A stretch of DNA of 6,045 nt, taken from contig WFQV01000491.1 of NCBI GenBank assembly GCA_015486905.1, positions 1 to 6,045 of the forward strand, read 5' to 3'. The notes under the pieces are model-generated. The model did not search any database. It saw only the letters and a program-made list of their open reading frames with translations, and had not been told where the DNA came from. This document shows positions 1 to 5,790 of the stretch, piece after piece. The position numbers and the translations under genes are program-made. The stretch comes from Melioribacteraceae bacterium (lineage in GTDB: Bacteria > Bacteroidota > Ignavibacteria > Ignavibacteriales > Melioribacteraceae). Each line of letters starts with the position of its first letter. The first letter of the stretch is position 1.

Positions 1-124
1 AATGACAGCAAACCCAAACAGTACAGAAGGCAAATGGAAGATCACTTTCTAGCGAGTATCGAATGTGATAATTGACGTGAGAATAGTAACGAAAGCTAAA
101 AACCGAATTTCAATGTGTCGCCCT

Positions 125-577
125 TCATTTAATTAAAGTCGTAAATGTCCCCGTTCGGTATTCCCCTCCATTGTCGCTTCTTACTTGTGAAGGAATATAC
201 TGAAACCCTTTCCCTGGAATTGCGGGGGAATCATTAACAACCATAAATCTTTCTTTGGTTTTATTTGATATTAATTTCCTTTCCATGCCTCTTTTTTCCA
301 CTTCCCTTCTCTCTCTTTCTTCCAACATTCTTGCCGAATATGAAAATGTCTCTTTTATCTCCGAATGTTTTTTAACGTAAGCCACTTTTTGAGGAATGAA
401 ACGCATATTTCTGTTGTGCATTATTCCGGCTTTCGAATATTGTTTGTCATTCAAATGCATTTTTATTCTAATGCGGGATTGCTTTACGCGGTAAGAAATA
501 TACGAAACACTAAGCAAAGAAATAAAAATGACAAAACCAATTGCCACGCTGTACCAAACAACTTGCGATAAATTCAT
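125..577 (-). CDS. Small single-pass membrane protein of unknown function
   Basis: I do not recognise this 150-residue protein. Residues about 6-28 form one hydrophobic helix of transmembrane length, directly followed by a basic stretch (RVKQSRIRIK, 30-39). By the positive-inside rule this puts the long C-terminal tail in the cytoplasm. Residues about 83-110 are densely charged with alternating Glu and Arg/Lys, likely a helix or short coiled coil. The last 40 residues are Gly-, Pro- and Ser-containing and probably less ordered. No catalytic motif is visible. The start is well supported: an AAAGGAG Shine-Dalgarno lies 6 nt upstream of the ATG. The gene diverges from the TerB-like gene across a 291-bp intergenic region. 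That the frame is coding is fairly safe because of the ribosome binding site and the classic N-terminal anchor; the function is open. Confidence 0.75.
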   Translation of the reverse strand: MNLSQVVWYSVAIGFVIFISLLSVSYISYRVKQSRIRIKMHLNDKQYSKAGIMHNRNMRFIPQKVAYVKKHSEIKETFSYSARMLEERERREVEKRGMERKLISNKTKERFMVVNDSPAIPGKGFQYIPSQVRSDNGGEYRTGTFTTLIK

Positions 578-583
578 GTTTTT

Positions 584-590
584 CTCCTTT
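584..590 (-). promoter_or_regulatory. Shine-Dalgarno of the small membrane protein gene
   Basis: Reading on the minus strand, AAAGGAG stands 6 nt before the ATG at 577. It fixes the start codon and is the main evidence that this small frame is a real gene. Confidence 0.8.
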
Positions 591-640
591 AATGACCAAT
601 TATGAAATCAATATTTGTGCCATTAAAAACAACAAAAATC

Positions 641-670
641 GGGTATTAATGAACGTGACTTAAAATACCC
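641..670. repeat. Inverted repeat GGGTATT / AATACCC in the divergent intergenic region
   Basis: GGGTATT at 641-647 and AATACCC at 664-670 are perfect 7-bp inverted arms around a 16-nt spacer. It lies about 65-95 bp upstream of the minus-strand gene start and about 200 bp upstream of the plus-strand gene. It has no T-run characteristic of an intrinsic terminator on either side, so an operator-like dyad or an RNA hairpin in the minus-strand leader is more likely. The role is inferred only. Confidence 0.4.
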
Positions 671-764
671 ATGTGTCAAAATGGAAAAAAGTATTTTTTT
701 GGAACAAATGCTTCAATTTATATGTTAAGACTGAGTTCGTTGAAATTAATTTAGAAACGTAAAA

Positions 765-780
765 TGTGACTTGACTCATA
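765..780 (+). promoter_or_regulatory. CRP-like dyad overlapping a candidate -35 box
   Basis: TGTGA-N6-TCATA differs from the CRP-family consensus TGTGA-N6-TCACA at one of ten fixed positions. It lies about 90 bp before the TerB-like start and overlaps the TTGACT -35 candidate, where a bound regulator would more likely repress than activate. A single site of this quality can arise by chance in AT-rich DNA. Confidence 0.25.
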
Positions 781-798
781 TAAAATATGTTTTAAATT
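771..798 (+). promoter_or_regulatory. Candidate sigma70-like promoter of the TerB-like gene
   Basis: TTGACT (771-776) and TAAATT (793-798) are separated by 16 bp. The start codon is about 70 bp downstream. The -10 match is only moderate and the surrounding DNA is very AT-rich (TATATT at 802-807 is an alternative), so this is a tentative call. Confidence 0.35.
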
Positions 799-868
799 GT
801 TTATATTATTTTATTGATTTTTTGATTATGGGCATTATCTAAACAAACAAAAAAACTAAAGAGGAAAA

Positions 869-1288
869 ATGAAAGTTGATGTTTTGGACCGTAGCAAATA
901 CTTAAAAGGTCTCCTTGTCCTTTCCAAAAAAGATAATTATCTGTCACAAAAGGAAAGAGAAATATTAAAACAGGTTGGCAAAACCTTGGGATTCGAAAAA
1001 AGGTTTTTGGAGTCCGCTATTAACGATTTAATGGTGAATGAATATTTAACTGAAGAGCCACCGAAATTTTCCGACAAATATGTCGCCGAGAGCTTCATTA
1101 AAAACGGAATTTTGCTTGCTACAAGCGACCGTAAACTTGACAAGCAAGAAGCATCTTACCTCTGGAACGTTGCTTTGATTAATAATATTTCGAAAGATGA
1201 ATTTTTAAAAATGCTTGCGGATTTCGGCAAATTTGAGGAAGACGAACAGTTGTTAAATGAAATAATCGGAGTTGAAAACGTAGCTTAA
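869..1288 (+). CDS. TerB-like helical protein
   Basis: This 139-residue protein is predicted to be almost all helical, soluble and cytoplasmic. It shows an internal two-fold pattern typical of the TerB-like (tellurite-resistance TerB / DnaJ-associated) fold. An acidic turn followed by a helix occurs twice: KDNYLSQKE at residues 21-29 and SDRKLDKQE at 86-94. Each is followed by a long hydrophobic helix and a second short helix containing a Phe. In the TerB family the paired acidic positions bind metal and the domain acts as a stress or membrane-associated module, but no specific role can be assigned here. GAGG at 861-864 lies 4 nt before the ATG, which supports the start. The gene stands alone between a divergent and a convergent neighbour and has no other ter genes nearby. 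The fold call is from pattern recognition and is moderately sure. Confidence 0.7.
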   Translation: MKVDVLDRSKYLKGLLVLSKKDNYLSQKEREILKQVGKTLGFEKRFLESAINDLMVNEYLTEEPPKFSDKYVAESFIKNGILLATSDRKLDKQEASYLWNVALINNISKDEFLKMLADFGKFEEDEQLLNEIIGVENVA

Positions 1289-1328
1289 CAACTAAAAATT
1301 CTTTCCTCAAAAGAGTGGCTTAAATTTA

Positions 1329-1343
1329 GTTCAATTATTGAAC
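1329..1343. repeat. 15-bp palindrome between convergent genes
   Basis: GTTCAATTATTGAAC is a perfect 7-bp inverted repeat around a single base, located in the 81-bp gap between the convergent TerB-like and MORN genes. Neither side carries a clear T-run and the loop would be tight, so it is a weak terminator candidate for either direction. It is the only dyad seen in this gap. Confidence 0.3.
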
Positions 1344-1369
1344 AACTGTTCCTATCCCAATAAATAAAA

Positions 1370-2665
1370 CTATTTGCTGAATTCAGCAATATTTTCCGTG
1401 TTTTGTATCTCCCCTTCTTTGTACTTTATTGCTTTAATCGTCCTGCCTCTTCTGTCAAAGAAATAGAAATCACCATCTGGCAAATTATTTTTCCAAGTTT
1501 GCAGTTCTCTCAAAGTACCGTCAGCATCGTAATATTTCGCGGTGCCATCTTTCACTCCGAGATTGAAATTTTCCTCAGCTTCCACTTTGCCATCTTTGTA
1601 ATAGCACAGAATTCTTCCGTCCAATTTTCCCCCTCTGTAAAACTTAACCGATTTCAACTCGCCGTTGTCATAATAGAAATAACAATAGCCCTCAAGTTTG
1701 CCGTTCAAATAATTTAGTTCTGCTGTTTTTATTCCCATCTTATTAAACAAAGTTTCAGAGCCGTCTTTTACGCCCATAGTAAATTCAGTTCTGCGTTTTT
1801 CTATTCCACCGTCGTAAAAATATGTGCAGACACTGTCCGGCACATCGTTGTAATAATTCAATACCGCTTTCACATAACCGCTTTTGTAATATTCGATGTT
1901 AATGCCGTTTTTTTTGCCTTCCTTAAAATGAAGGTGAGTGGAAATAGTCCCTTCATCGAAATAATTATTAAAACTCTCTTCCACTTTCTCGAAGTGACCG
2001 GCAACGTCGTATCGAACTCTTTTTACTATCTGTCCGTCATTGTAAGTATCGATTACTTTTATCGAGCCATCCGGATAATAAAGATATGAAATGCCGTCCA
2101 GTTTGTCGTGCTTGTAATGTGCTTCCAAAGCCAAGCCACCGAAGTCGTAATAAACTTTTGCCGTGCCTTCTAATAAATCATTAACGTAATTCCTTTCCAC
2201 CTCGAGTTTGCCGTTTTCGTAAAATATTTTTGTGATTCCGTTCAGCTTCCCGTTTTTGTAAGCCCAAATTCCTTGAACCTTTCCACTCTTGTAATATACA
2301 GTAGTAAAGCCCCCCTCCAAATCGTTGTGGTACTCCGCTTCAGCCCAAAGTTCACCTGACTGGTAATACCATTTGGAAATTCCTTCCAACTTCCCGTGAA
2401 CGTAGTTCCACTCCATACTTACATTTCCGTTGGGGAAGTACCAAGTTGAAACTCCTTCTTCCAGCCCGCCTACGAAATTCCAAACCTTCCACAATTTTCC
2501 ATCTTCGTAATACTCTTTGTAAACACCATCCTTCTTATCGTTCAAATATTCGCCTACGGATTTTAACGATCCGTTTGGATAATATGTTTTCCTAATCTCT
2601 CTCTGTTGGGAGTAAATGGACACATTTGTCAAAACGAGCAATAATATTAAAAGCGTTTTTTTCAT
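1370..2665 (-). CDS. Exported MORN_2-repeat protein
   Basis: The 431-residue product begins with a signal peptide, MKK followed by a Leu-rich core, with a likely cut after S19 (YS|QQ). Almost all the rest is tandem MORN_2-type repeats of the form G-x4-YY-x2-G-x-L-K-x5-Y-x2-G-K-L-D/E. Units start at residues 23, 47, 71, 95, 119, 143, 167, 191, 215, 239, 254, 278, 302, 326, 350, 374 and 398. The spacing is exactly 24 residues, except the unit at 239, which has 15. Unit 215 is degenerate. Such repeats stack into an elongated beta sheet and probably serve as a scaffold; automated pipelines often label these proteins YwqK-type antitoxins, but no toxin gene is nearby. No lipobox, transmembrane helix or type IX C-terminal domain is visible, so a periplasmic or secreted location is inferred. 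The start has no Shine-Dalgarno. Confidence 0.88.
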   Translation of the reverse strand: MKKTLLILLLVLTNVSIYSQQREIRKTYYPNGSLKSVGEYLNDKKDGVYKEYYEDGKLWKVWNFVGGLEEGVSTWYFPNGNVSMEWNYVHGKLEGISKWYYQSGELWAEAEYHNDLEGGFTTVYYKSGKVQGIWAYKNGKLNGITKIFYENGKLEVERNYVNDLLEGTAKVYYDFGGLALEAHYKHDKLDGISYLYYPDGSIKVIDTYNDGQIVKRVRYDVAGHFEKVEESFNNYFDEGTISTHLHFKEGKKNGINIEYYKSGYVKAVLNYYNDVPDSVCTYFYDGGIEKRRTEFTMGVKDGSETLFNKMGIKTAELNYLNGKLEGYCYFYYDNGELKSVKFYRGGKLDGRILCYYKDGKVEAEENFNLGVKDGTAKYYDADGTLRELQTWKNNLPDGDFYFFDRRGRTIKAIKYKEGEIQNTENIAEFSK

Positions 2666-2692
2666 CCGATTATTTTTTAGCCGCTAATTACA

Positions 2693-2700
2693 CAAATTTA
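2693..2700 (-). promoter_or_regulatory. Possible Bacteroidota-type -7 element of the MORN gene
   Basis: On the minus strand TAAATTTG matches the TAnnTTTG -7 consensus known from Bacteroidota, 27 nt before the ATG. No TTTG -33 element stands at the usual 19-21 bp distance, where the short-period repeats begin, so support is partial. The short match is easily found by chance in AT-rich DNA. Confidence 0.25.
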
Positions 2701-2720
2701 GTCTTAAGTCTCAAGTCCTA
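2700..2720. repeat. Heptamer array AGTCTTA x3
   Basis: Three consecutive 7-bp units, AGTCTTA, AGTCTCA and AGTCCTA, run without a gap; the next seven bases (TGCCTCG) look like a further decayed unit. It is the first of four short-period arrays in this gene-free region and abuts the putative MORN promoter element. Confidence 0.6.
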
Positions 2721-2731
2721 TGCCTCGCGTT

Positions 2732-2743
2732 AAAAAATCAGAA
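2732..2743. repeat. 12-bp direct repeat AAAAAATCAGAA, copy 1
   Basis: The sequence recurs exactly at 2798-2809, 66 bp further on. The two copies flank the hexamer array at 2764-2793. Confidence 0.55.
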
Positions 2744-2763
2744 GGGGAATAATTAGTAACGAG

Positions 2764-2793
2764 TCTCAACCTTAGCCTTAACCTCAAGCTCAA
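2764..2793. repeat. Hexamer array, consensus CCTYAA x5
   Basis: Five gapless 6-bp units, TCTCAA, CCTTAG, CCTTAA, CCTCAA and GCTCAA, are seen. On the minus strand they would encode an alternating Leu-Arg run, which explains the small spurious open frame in this region. Confidence 0.65.
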
Positions 2794-2797
2794 AGCA

Positions 2798-2809
2798 AAA
2801 AAATCAGAA
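2798..2809. repeat. 12-bp direct repeat AAAAAATCAGAA, copy 2
   Basis: Exact second copy of the 12-mer at 2732-2743. It sits between the hexamer array and the tetramer array. Confidence 0.55.
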
Positions 2810-2813
2810 CAAT

Positions 2814-2853
2814 CATGCAACCATCCATCCATGCATTCATCCAACCATCCAAT
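2814..2853. repeat. Tetramer array CATC x10
   Basis: Ten consecutive 4-bp units all of the form CANN are in register: CATG, CAAC, CATC, CATC, CATG, CATT, CATC, CAAC, CATC and CAAT. It is a diverged microsatellite, not a protein-coding pattern (period 4 breaks the frame). Confidence 0.65.
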
Positions 2854-2868
2854 TAATTTATTCGTCAC

Positions 2869-2910
2869 GCATTCATCATTCAACATTCATCATTCATAAT
2901 TAATAATCAT
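2869..2910. repeat. Heptamer array TCATTCA x6
   Basis: Six gapless 7-bp units: GCATTCA, TCATTCA, ACATTCA, TCATTCA, TAATTAA and TAATCAT. The first four are clean and the last two decayed. On the minus strand it reads as repeated TGAATGA. Confidence 0.65.
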
Positions 2911-3109
2911 TCCCTTCTCGACAATTCGTTTTTCTTAATTAGTAATGAATGTTTCATTTCAATATGTTTAAAATACCTTTTCAAAGTTAAGAGGAATATA
3001 ACAAGATACAAAATGAACGGCTAAAAAAATTTCAAGAGCAGAAACGGCTTAAAACTCTAACGACAATGGAACGTTCGTAGTGTCTTTTGGCTTTATTTTA
3101 TTAAATTTG
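2911..3109. other. Gene-free AT-rich stretch
   Basis: Together with the repeat patchwork on its left this makes about 500 bp without a credible gene. I see only very short frames (for example the ATGs at about 2946 and 3013 stop within a few codons), a weak 6-bp hairpin AATGAA/TTCATT at 2944-2958 and no RNA gene or terminator. The rightmost part leads into the promoter at 3110. Confidence 0.5.
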
Positions 3110-3138
3110 TTGAACAAAAATAAGAAATCAATTAGAAT
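3110..3138 (+). promoter_or_regulatory. Sigma70-like promoter of the thioesterase/kinase genes
   Basis: TTGAAC (3110-3115) and TAGAAT (3133-3138) are separated by exactly 17 bp, matching the TTGACA/TATAAT consensus at 4/6 and 5/6 positions. Transcription would start near 3145, about 25 nt before the thioesterase ATG. It is the best promoter candidate for the three plus-strand genes that follow. Confidence 0.5.
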
Positions 3139-3169
3139 AAATTTTTTCTAATTATTAAAATTTAAAACT

Positions 3170-3574
3170 ATGTTCGAGACAATCCGAAGAATTGATTTTT
3201 ACGAAGCCGATGCCGCCGGAATTTTATTTTTTGCCAATGTTTACAAAATTGCACACTCGGCATACGAAGAATTTTTAGAGCACATTCTTCCCGAAAAGAA
3301 TTTTTTCAACGACGAAAAAATTATCTTGCCCATCATTCATTCCGAAGCGGATTACCATAAAATAATTTTACCCGGCGAAAAAATCAAAGTATGTTTGACT
3401 GTAAAGCAAATACGCGAATCGGCATTTAGCTTGGAGTACGAAATTAAAAGCGAGGGAGACGAATTAAAAGTTAAGGTTACTACCGTCCACGTTGCGGTAC
3501 AAAAAACAGATTTCAAAAAAACCTCTTTACCGCCCGTTTTACGAAACGTACTTTTAAAACATCTGCCCGGTTAG
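3170..3574 (+). CDS. Hot-dog acyl-CoA thioesterase, 4HBT/YbgC type
   Basis: This 134-residue cytoplasmic protein has the length and layout of single-domain 4-hydroxybenzoyl-CoA thioesterase-like enzymes, which hydrolyse acyl-CoA thioesters as hot-dog-fold oligomers. The signature is at the N-terminus: the strand RRIDFYEADAAGILFFANVY (residues 6-25), then the central helix to about residue 41. Asp14, in ADAAGI, aligns with the catalytic aspartate of the 4HBT type I motif DPAGI. The remaining strands (about 52-112) follow the usual order and end in a short tail. The substrate cannot be read from sequence; in menaquinone-making relatives such proteins can be 1,4-dihydroxy-2-naphthoyl-CoA hydrolases, but no men gene is here. 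The start lacks a Shine-Dalgarno but gives the normal family N-terminus. It is 78 bp upstream of the kinase gene. Confidence 0.88.
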   Translation: MFETIRRIDFYEADAAGILFFANVYKIAHSAYEEFLEHILPEKNFFNDEKIILPIIHSEADYHKIILPGEKIKVCLTVKQIRESAFSLEYEIKSEGDELKVKVTTVHVAVQKTDFKKTSLPPVLRNVLLKHLPG

Positions 3575-3652
3575 TAAATTGTTAGTAATAAAATTTCGGT
3601 TTAGTTCAAAAATATTTAAATTTAAGATAATAATAACAGCCAATTATTAAAG

Positions 3653-5230
3653 TTGAGCACTTACGAAAAAAAAATAAGAGAACTTGTACAAGACGAAGCT
3701 CTTGCGAACGAAATTTTATATGTCCTTAACAATGAAATAGCCGCGAGCGAAAGCAATTCCATATCCGCTTTTGCAGCAAGTAATTGCAATTTCTTTCTTA
3801 AAACCCAAACGTACAAAAATGACGGAAAGACCGAAATAACTTTCTCCGAATCGGGAAAGAACGTTACGGGTTACTCATCCGAGGAGTTAAACCAAATGCC
3901 CGCCGGATTTAATTCCTTGATTGTTAAGGAAGATATTTTAAAATTCAAGAAGTTTCAAACGGAATTAAAAGAGAATTCGGATAATAATTTTACAACCATT
4001 AATTACCGAATTAAAACCAAGGACGGAAAAGTAATTTGGTTAAGAGAAATTTTTTCACGGACGTTCGACAGCGCGGGCAAATTAAAAAAAGTTGAAAGCG
4101 CATTATTTAATATTACCGATTTTATTGAACTCGAAAGCAACCTTGTTAAACTTCAGGAACAATACAAACAAAAGAACGCTGCCAAGGATAGATTCATTTC
4201 CATTGTCTCTCATGATTTGCGTTCTCCCTTTACATCCCTGCTCGGTTTCTCTGAAATATTATTAAAAGAATCGGACTTACCGGAAGAAGAGAGAAGGGAA
4301 TATCTGGAATATATTTACGATGCGGCAAAATCGGAATTGGAATTAATCAATGATTTGCTCGACTGGTCCCGACTTCAAACCGGCAAAATTAAAATACAAT
4401 CGCAAAGGATTAATCTTAAATCAGCCGTAAGTTCGGCAATATCAATATTGACCGGCAATGCAATCCGCAAAGACGTTGAAATCAAAACCGATATTCCCGA
4501 CAAATTATTTGTCCTTGCCGACGAGCGGCTTTTCCATGAATCGGTAAAAAATCTCATTGCCAATTCAATCAAGTTCACACCTCGAGGCAAAAAGATTTAC
4601 GTAAGCGGGAACAAATTTAAAGAGGGCGTGATTGAGCTTGTAATTCGTGACGAAGGAATCGGAATTCCCGAGAAAGAACAGCACAAGATTTTCAGATTGG
4701 ACGAAAAGTTTACACTCGACGGCACCGAGGGCGAGAAAGGCAGTGGTTTGGGTTTGGCTCTCGTAAAAGAGATAATTGACAAACACAACGGCAAGATTTG
4801 GTTTTATTCTAAAGAGAACGAAGGCACCGAATTTCATATTACTCTTCCGGAAGCAAAAAACAAAATTTTAATCGTTGAAGACGACACAGAAAGCAGAAGA
4901 ATAATTAGAAGATTGGTGCTTAAATATTTAGCAGACAGCGATATTATTGAGGCATCGAACGGCTACGAGGCATTAACCCAAACAGAGCGGGAACTCCCTG
5001 CTCTTCTGATTACCGATCACGAAATGCCTCTGATGAACGGCAAACAATTGATTGAAGCTTTTCAGAAAAAAACCGCTAAGAACATTCCGGTTATTATAAT
5101 TTCAGGTAAATTAGATCAGGAACTTAAAAAAGAATATACACAGATGGGCGTTGCCGAAATTCTCACCAAACCAATCGATCAAGATCTGTTGAACGAAACA
5201 TTAAAAAGATTATTTTTAAAAAGCGAATAA
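3653..5230 (+). CDS. PAS-containing hybrid histidine kinase with C-terminal receiver domain
   Basis: A 525-residue soluble two-component sensor. Order: N-terminal helix (1-35); PAS domain with PAC-like end (about 45-160); coiled linker (160-178); HisKA with phospho-accepting His187 in VSHDLRSP; HATPase with N-box Asn304 (NLIANSIKF), G1 DEGIGIP at 333-339 and G2 GSGLGLA at 363-369; and a receiver domain (403-525) with acidic pair Asp410/411, phospho-acceptor Asp455 in TDHEMPLMNG, Ser484 and Lys506. All catalytic residues are present. There is no transmembrane segment, so it senses a cytoplasmic signal through PAS. There is no DNA-binding output, so phosphate probably passes to another protein, or the receiver tunes the kinase. 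The start is TTG at 3653: the frame is closed by a stop at 3623 and the next Met is residue 82, inside the PAS domain. No strong Shine-Dalgarno precedes it. Confidence 0.93.
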   Translation: MSTYEKKIRELVQDEALANEILYVLNNEIAASESNSISAFAASNCNFFLKTQTYKNDGKTEITFSESGKNVTGYSSEELNQMPAGFNSLIVKEDILKFKKFQTELKENSDNNFTTINYRIKTKDGKVIWLREIFSRTFDSAGKLKKVESALFNITDFIELESNLVKLQEQYKQKNAAKDRFISIVSHDLRSPFTSLLGFSEILLKESDLPEEERREYLEYIYDAAKSELELINDLLDWSRLQTGKIKIQSQRINLKSAVSSAISILTGNAIRKDVEIKTDIPDKLFVLADERLFHESVKNLIANSIKFTPRGKKIYVSGNKFKEGVIELVIRDEGIGIPEKEQHKIFRLDEKFTLDGTEGEKGSGLGLALVKEIIDKHNGKIWFYSKENEGTEFHITLPEAKNKILIVEDDTESRRIIRRLVLKYLADSDIIEASNGYEALTQTERELPALLITDHEMPLMNGKQLIEAFQKKTAKNIPVIIISGKLDQELKKEYTQMGVAEILTKPIDQDLLNETLKRLFLKSE

Positions 5231-5232
5231 TT

Positions 5233-5266
5233 CTCCTTTAATAATTTTACAAATAAATTAAGGAGG
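5233..5266 (+). promoter_or_regulatory. Strong Shine-Dalgarno enclosed in an intercistronic hairpin
   Basis: AAGGAGG at 5260-5266 stands 5 nt before the ATG at 5272 and is near-perfect. CTCCTTTAAT at 5233-5242 can pair with ATTAAGGAG at 5257-5265: nine base pairs with one bulged T (5239) and a 14-nt loop. The hairpin starts 2 nt after the kinase stop codon (5228-5230). If it forms, it would hide the ribosome binding site of the GYD gene unless ribosomes finishing the kinase gene, or a factor, open it. The pairing is seen; the regulatory role is inferred. Confidence 0.45.
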
Positions 5267-5271
5267 CAATT

Positions 5272-5568
5272 ATGCAGACTTACGTTTTACTCACCAAACT
5301 TTCCACCGAAACAGCACAAAAGATGAAAGACCGCTTGCAGTTGGGCAGAAATTGGCTCGACCAAGTAAAAGCCAAATGTCCCGAGGTTAAATTCATTGCT
5401 CATTACGCACTACTGGGCAAGTACGATTTCATGGATATTTATGAAGCTCCCAACGAAGAAACAGCAGCTAAGGTTTCGATGATTAGTCTTGCCAACGGTG
5501 CTTTTCAATCAGAAAGCCTTTTGGCAATTCCTTACAAAAGATTTGTCGAGCTGACACAAGAAATTTAG
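5272..5568 (+). CDS. GYD-domain protein
   Basis: The 98-residue protein fits the GYD family (PF08734), small cytoplasmic ferredoxin-like-fold proteins of about 90-100 residues with no established biochemical function. It shows the usual opening strand MQTYVLLTKLS (1-11), a first helix (about 12-35), the family-naming turn as GKYDFMDIYEAP (residues about 49-60), a second helix rich in Ala (61-76) and a final strand with SLLAIPY. It is probably a dimer, by analogy with other ferredoxin-like dimeric alpha-beta barrel proteins. It follows the hybrid kinase by 41 bp on the same strand, so co-transcription is plausible, and its own very strong Shine-Dalgarno may be masked by a hairpin. No membrane segment or cofactor motif is visible. 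Confidence 0.88.
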   Translation: MQTYVLLTKLSTETAQKMKDRLQLGRNWLDQVKAKCPEVKFIAHYALLGKYDFMDIYEAPNEETAAKVSMISLANGAFQSESLLAIPYKRFVELTQEI

Positions 5569-5602
5569 CAATATCTTCTAATCGATTTTAATCGAATGTC
5601 CC

Positions 5603-5631
5603 TTGACAAATATTTTGAAATGCTTTATGTT
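5603..5631 (+). promoter_or_regulatory. tRNA-Asn promoter
   Basis: A perfect TTGACA (-35, 5603-5608) is followed after exactly 17 bp by TATGTT (-10, 5626-5631, 4/6 of TATAAT). Transcription would begin near 5638 and give a leader of about 29 nt before the mature tRNA. The position in front of a tRNA gene, in a short gap after the GYD stop, supports it. Confidence 0.6.
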
Positions 5632-5666
5632 TCGACTTCAATTTTGTTCTAATTTAGCATTTACAC

Positions 5667-5738
5667 TCCGCGTTAGCTCAACGGTAGAGCATTCGGCTGT
5701 TAACCGAAGGGCTGTAGGTTCGAATCCTACACGCGGAG
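5667..5738 (+). tRNA. tRNA-Asn (anticodon GTT)
   Basis: A complete cloverleaf can be folded. The acceptor TCCGCGT (5667-5673) pairs with ACGCGGA (5731-5737), with discriminator G at 5738. The D stem is GCTC/GAGC (5676-5679, 5687-5690). The anticodon stem TTCGG/CCGAA (5692-5696, 5704-5708) encloses loop CTGTTAA with anticodon GTT at 5699-5701. The T stem GTAGG/CCTAC (5714-5718, 5726-5730) carries loop TTCGAAT. The 72-nt gene does not encode CCA (GCT follows the acceptor strand), so the tail must be added by nucleotidyltransferase. The anticodon and the T33/A37 context fit tRNA-Asn decoding AAC/AAU. It is the only intact copy in the window and heads an array of partial copies. Confidence 0.97.
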
Positions 5739-5757
5739 CTAAAAAACAAGTTCTTTG

Positions 5758-5787
5758 AAAGCCTGAGTATTTTTAGCAGGCTTTTTT
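5758..5787 (+). terminator. Intrinsic terminator of tRNA-Asn (array copy 1)
   Basis: AAAGCCTG (5758-5765) pairs with CAGGCTTT (5777-5784) around an 11-nt loop, and a run of six T (5782-5787) follows the G/C part of the stem. It lies 19 nt after the tRNA end and is a well-formed rho-independent terminator. Confidence 0.88.
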
Positions 5788-5790
5788 ATT

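Noticed and set aside
1..75. Open frame from the window edge on the plus strand ending in TGA at 73-75
   Set aside because: Only 24 codons are visible, other frames are also open for part of this stretch, and no motif can be recognised, so a partial gene cannot be supported.
1403..1717. 104-residue plus-strand frame opposite the MORN gene
   Set aside because: Its composition mirrors the repeat-coding minus strand, and it lacks a ribosome binding site and any domain pattern.
1370..2665. Antitoxin of a YwqK-type toxin-antitoxin pair
   Set aside because: This common automatic label rests only on the MORN_2 repeats; no adjacent toxin-like gene exists and the product has an export signal.
2704..2886. 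60-residue frame on the minus strand
   Set aside because: It is made of the hexamer and tetramer arrays (giving an alternating Leu-Arg run), has no ribosome binding site and looks like a by-product of the repeats.
4375..4837. Open frames on the minus strand inside the kinase gene
   Set aside because: They are antisense shadows of the HATPase domain coding region; the plus-strand protein has all catalytic motifs in frame.
5583..5594. CGATT/AATCG as terminator of the GYD gene
   Set aside because: The stem is five A/T-rich pairs around two bases with no T-run after it, too weak to call.
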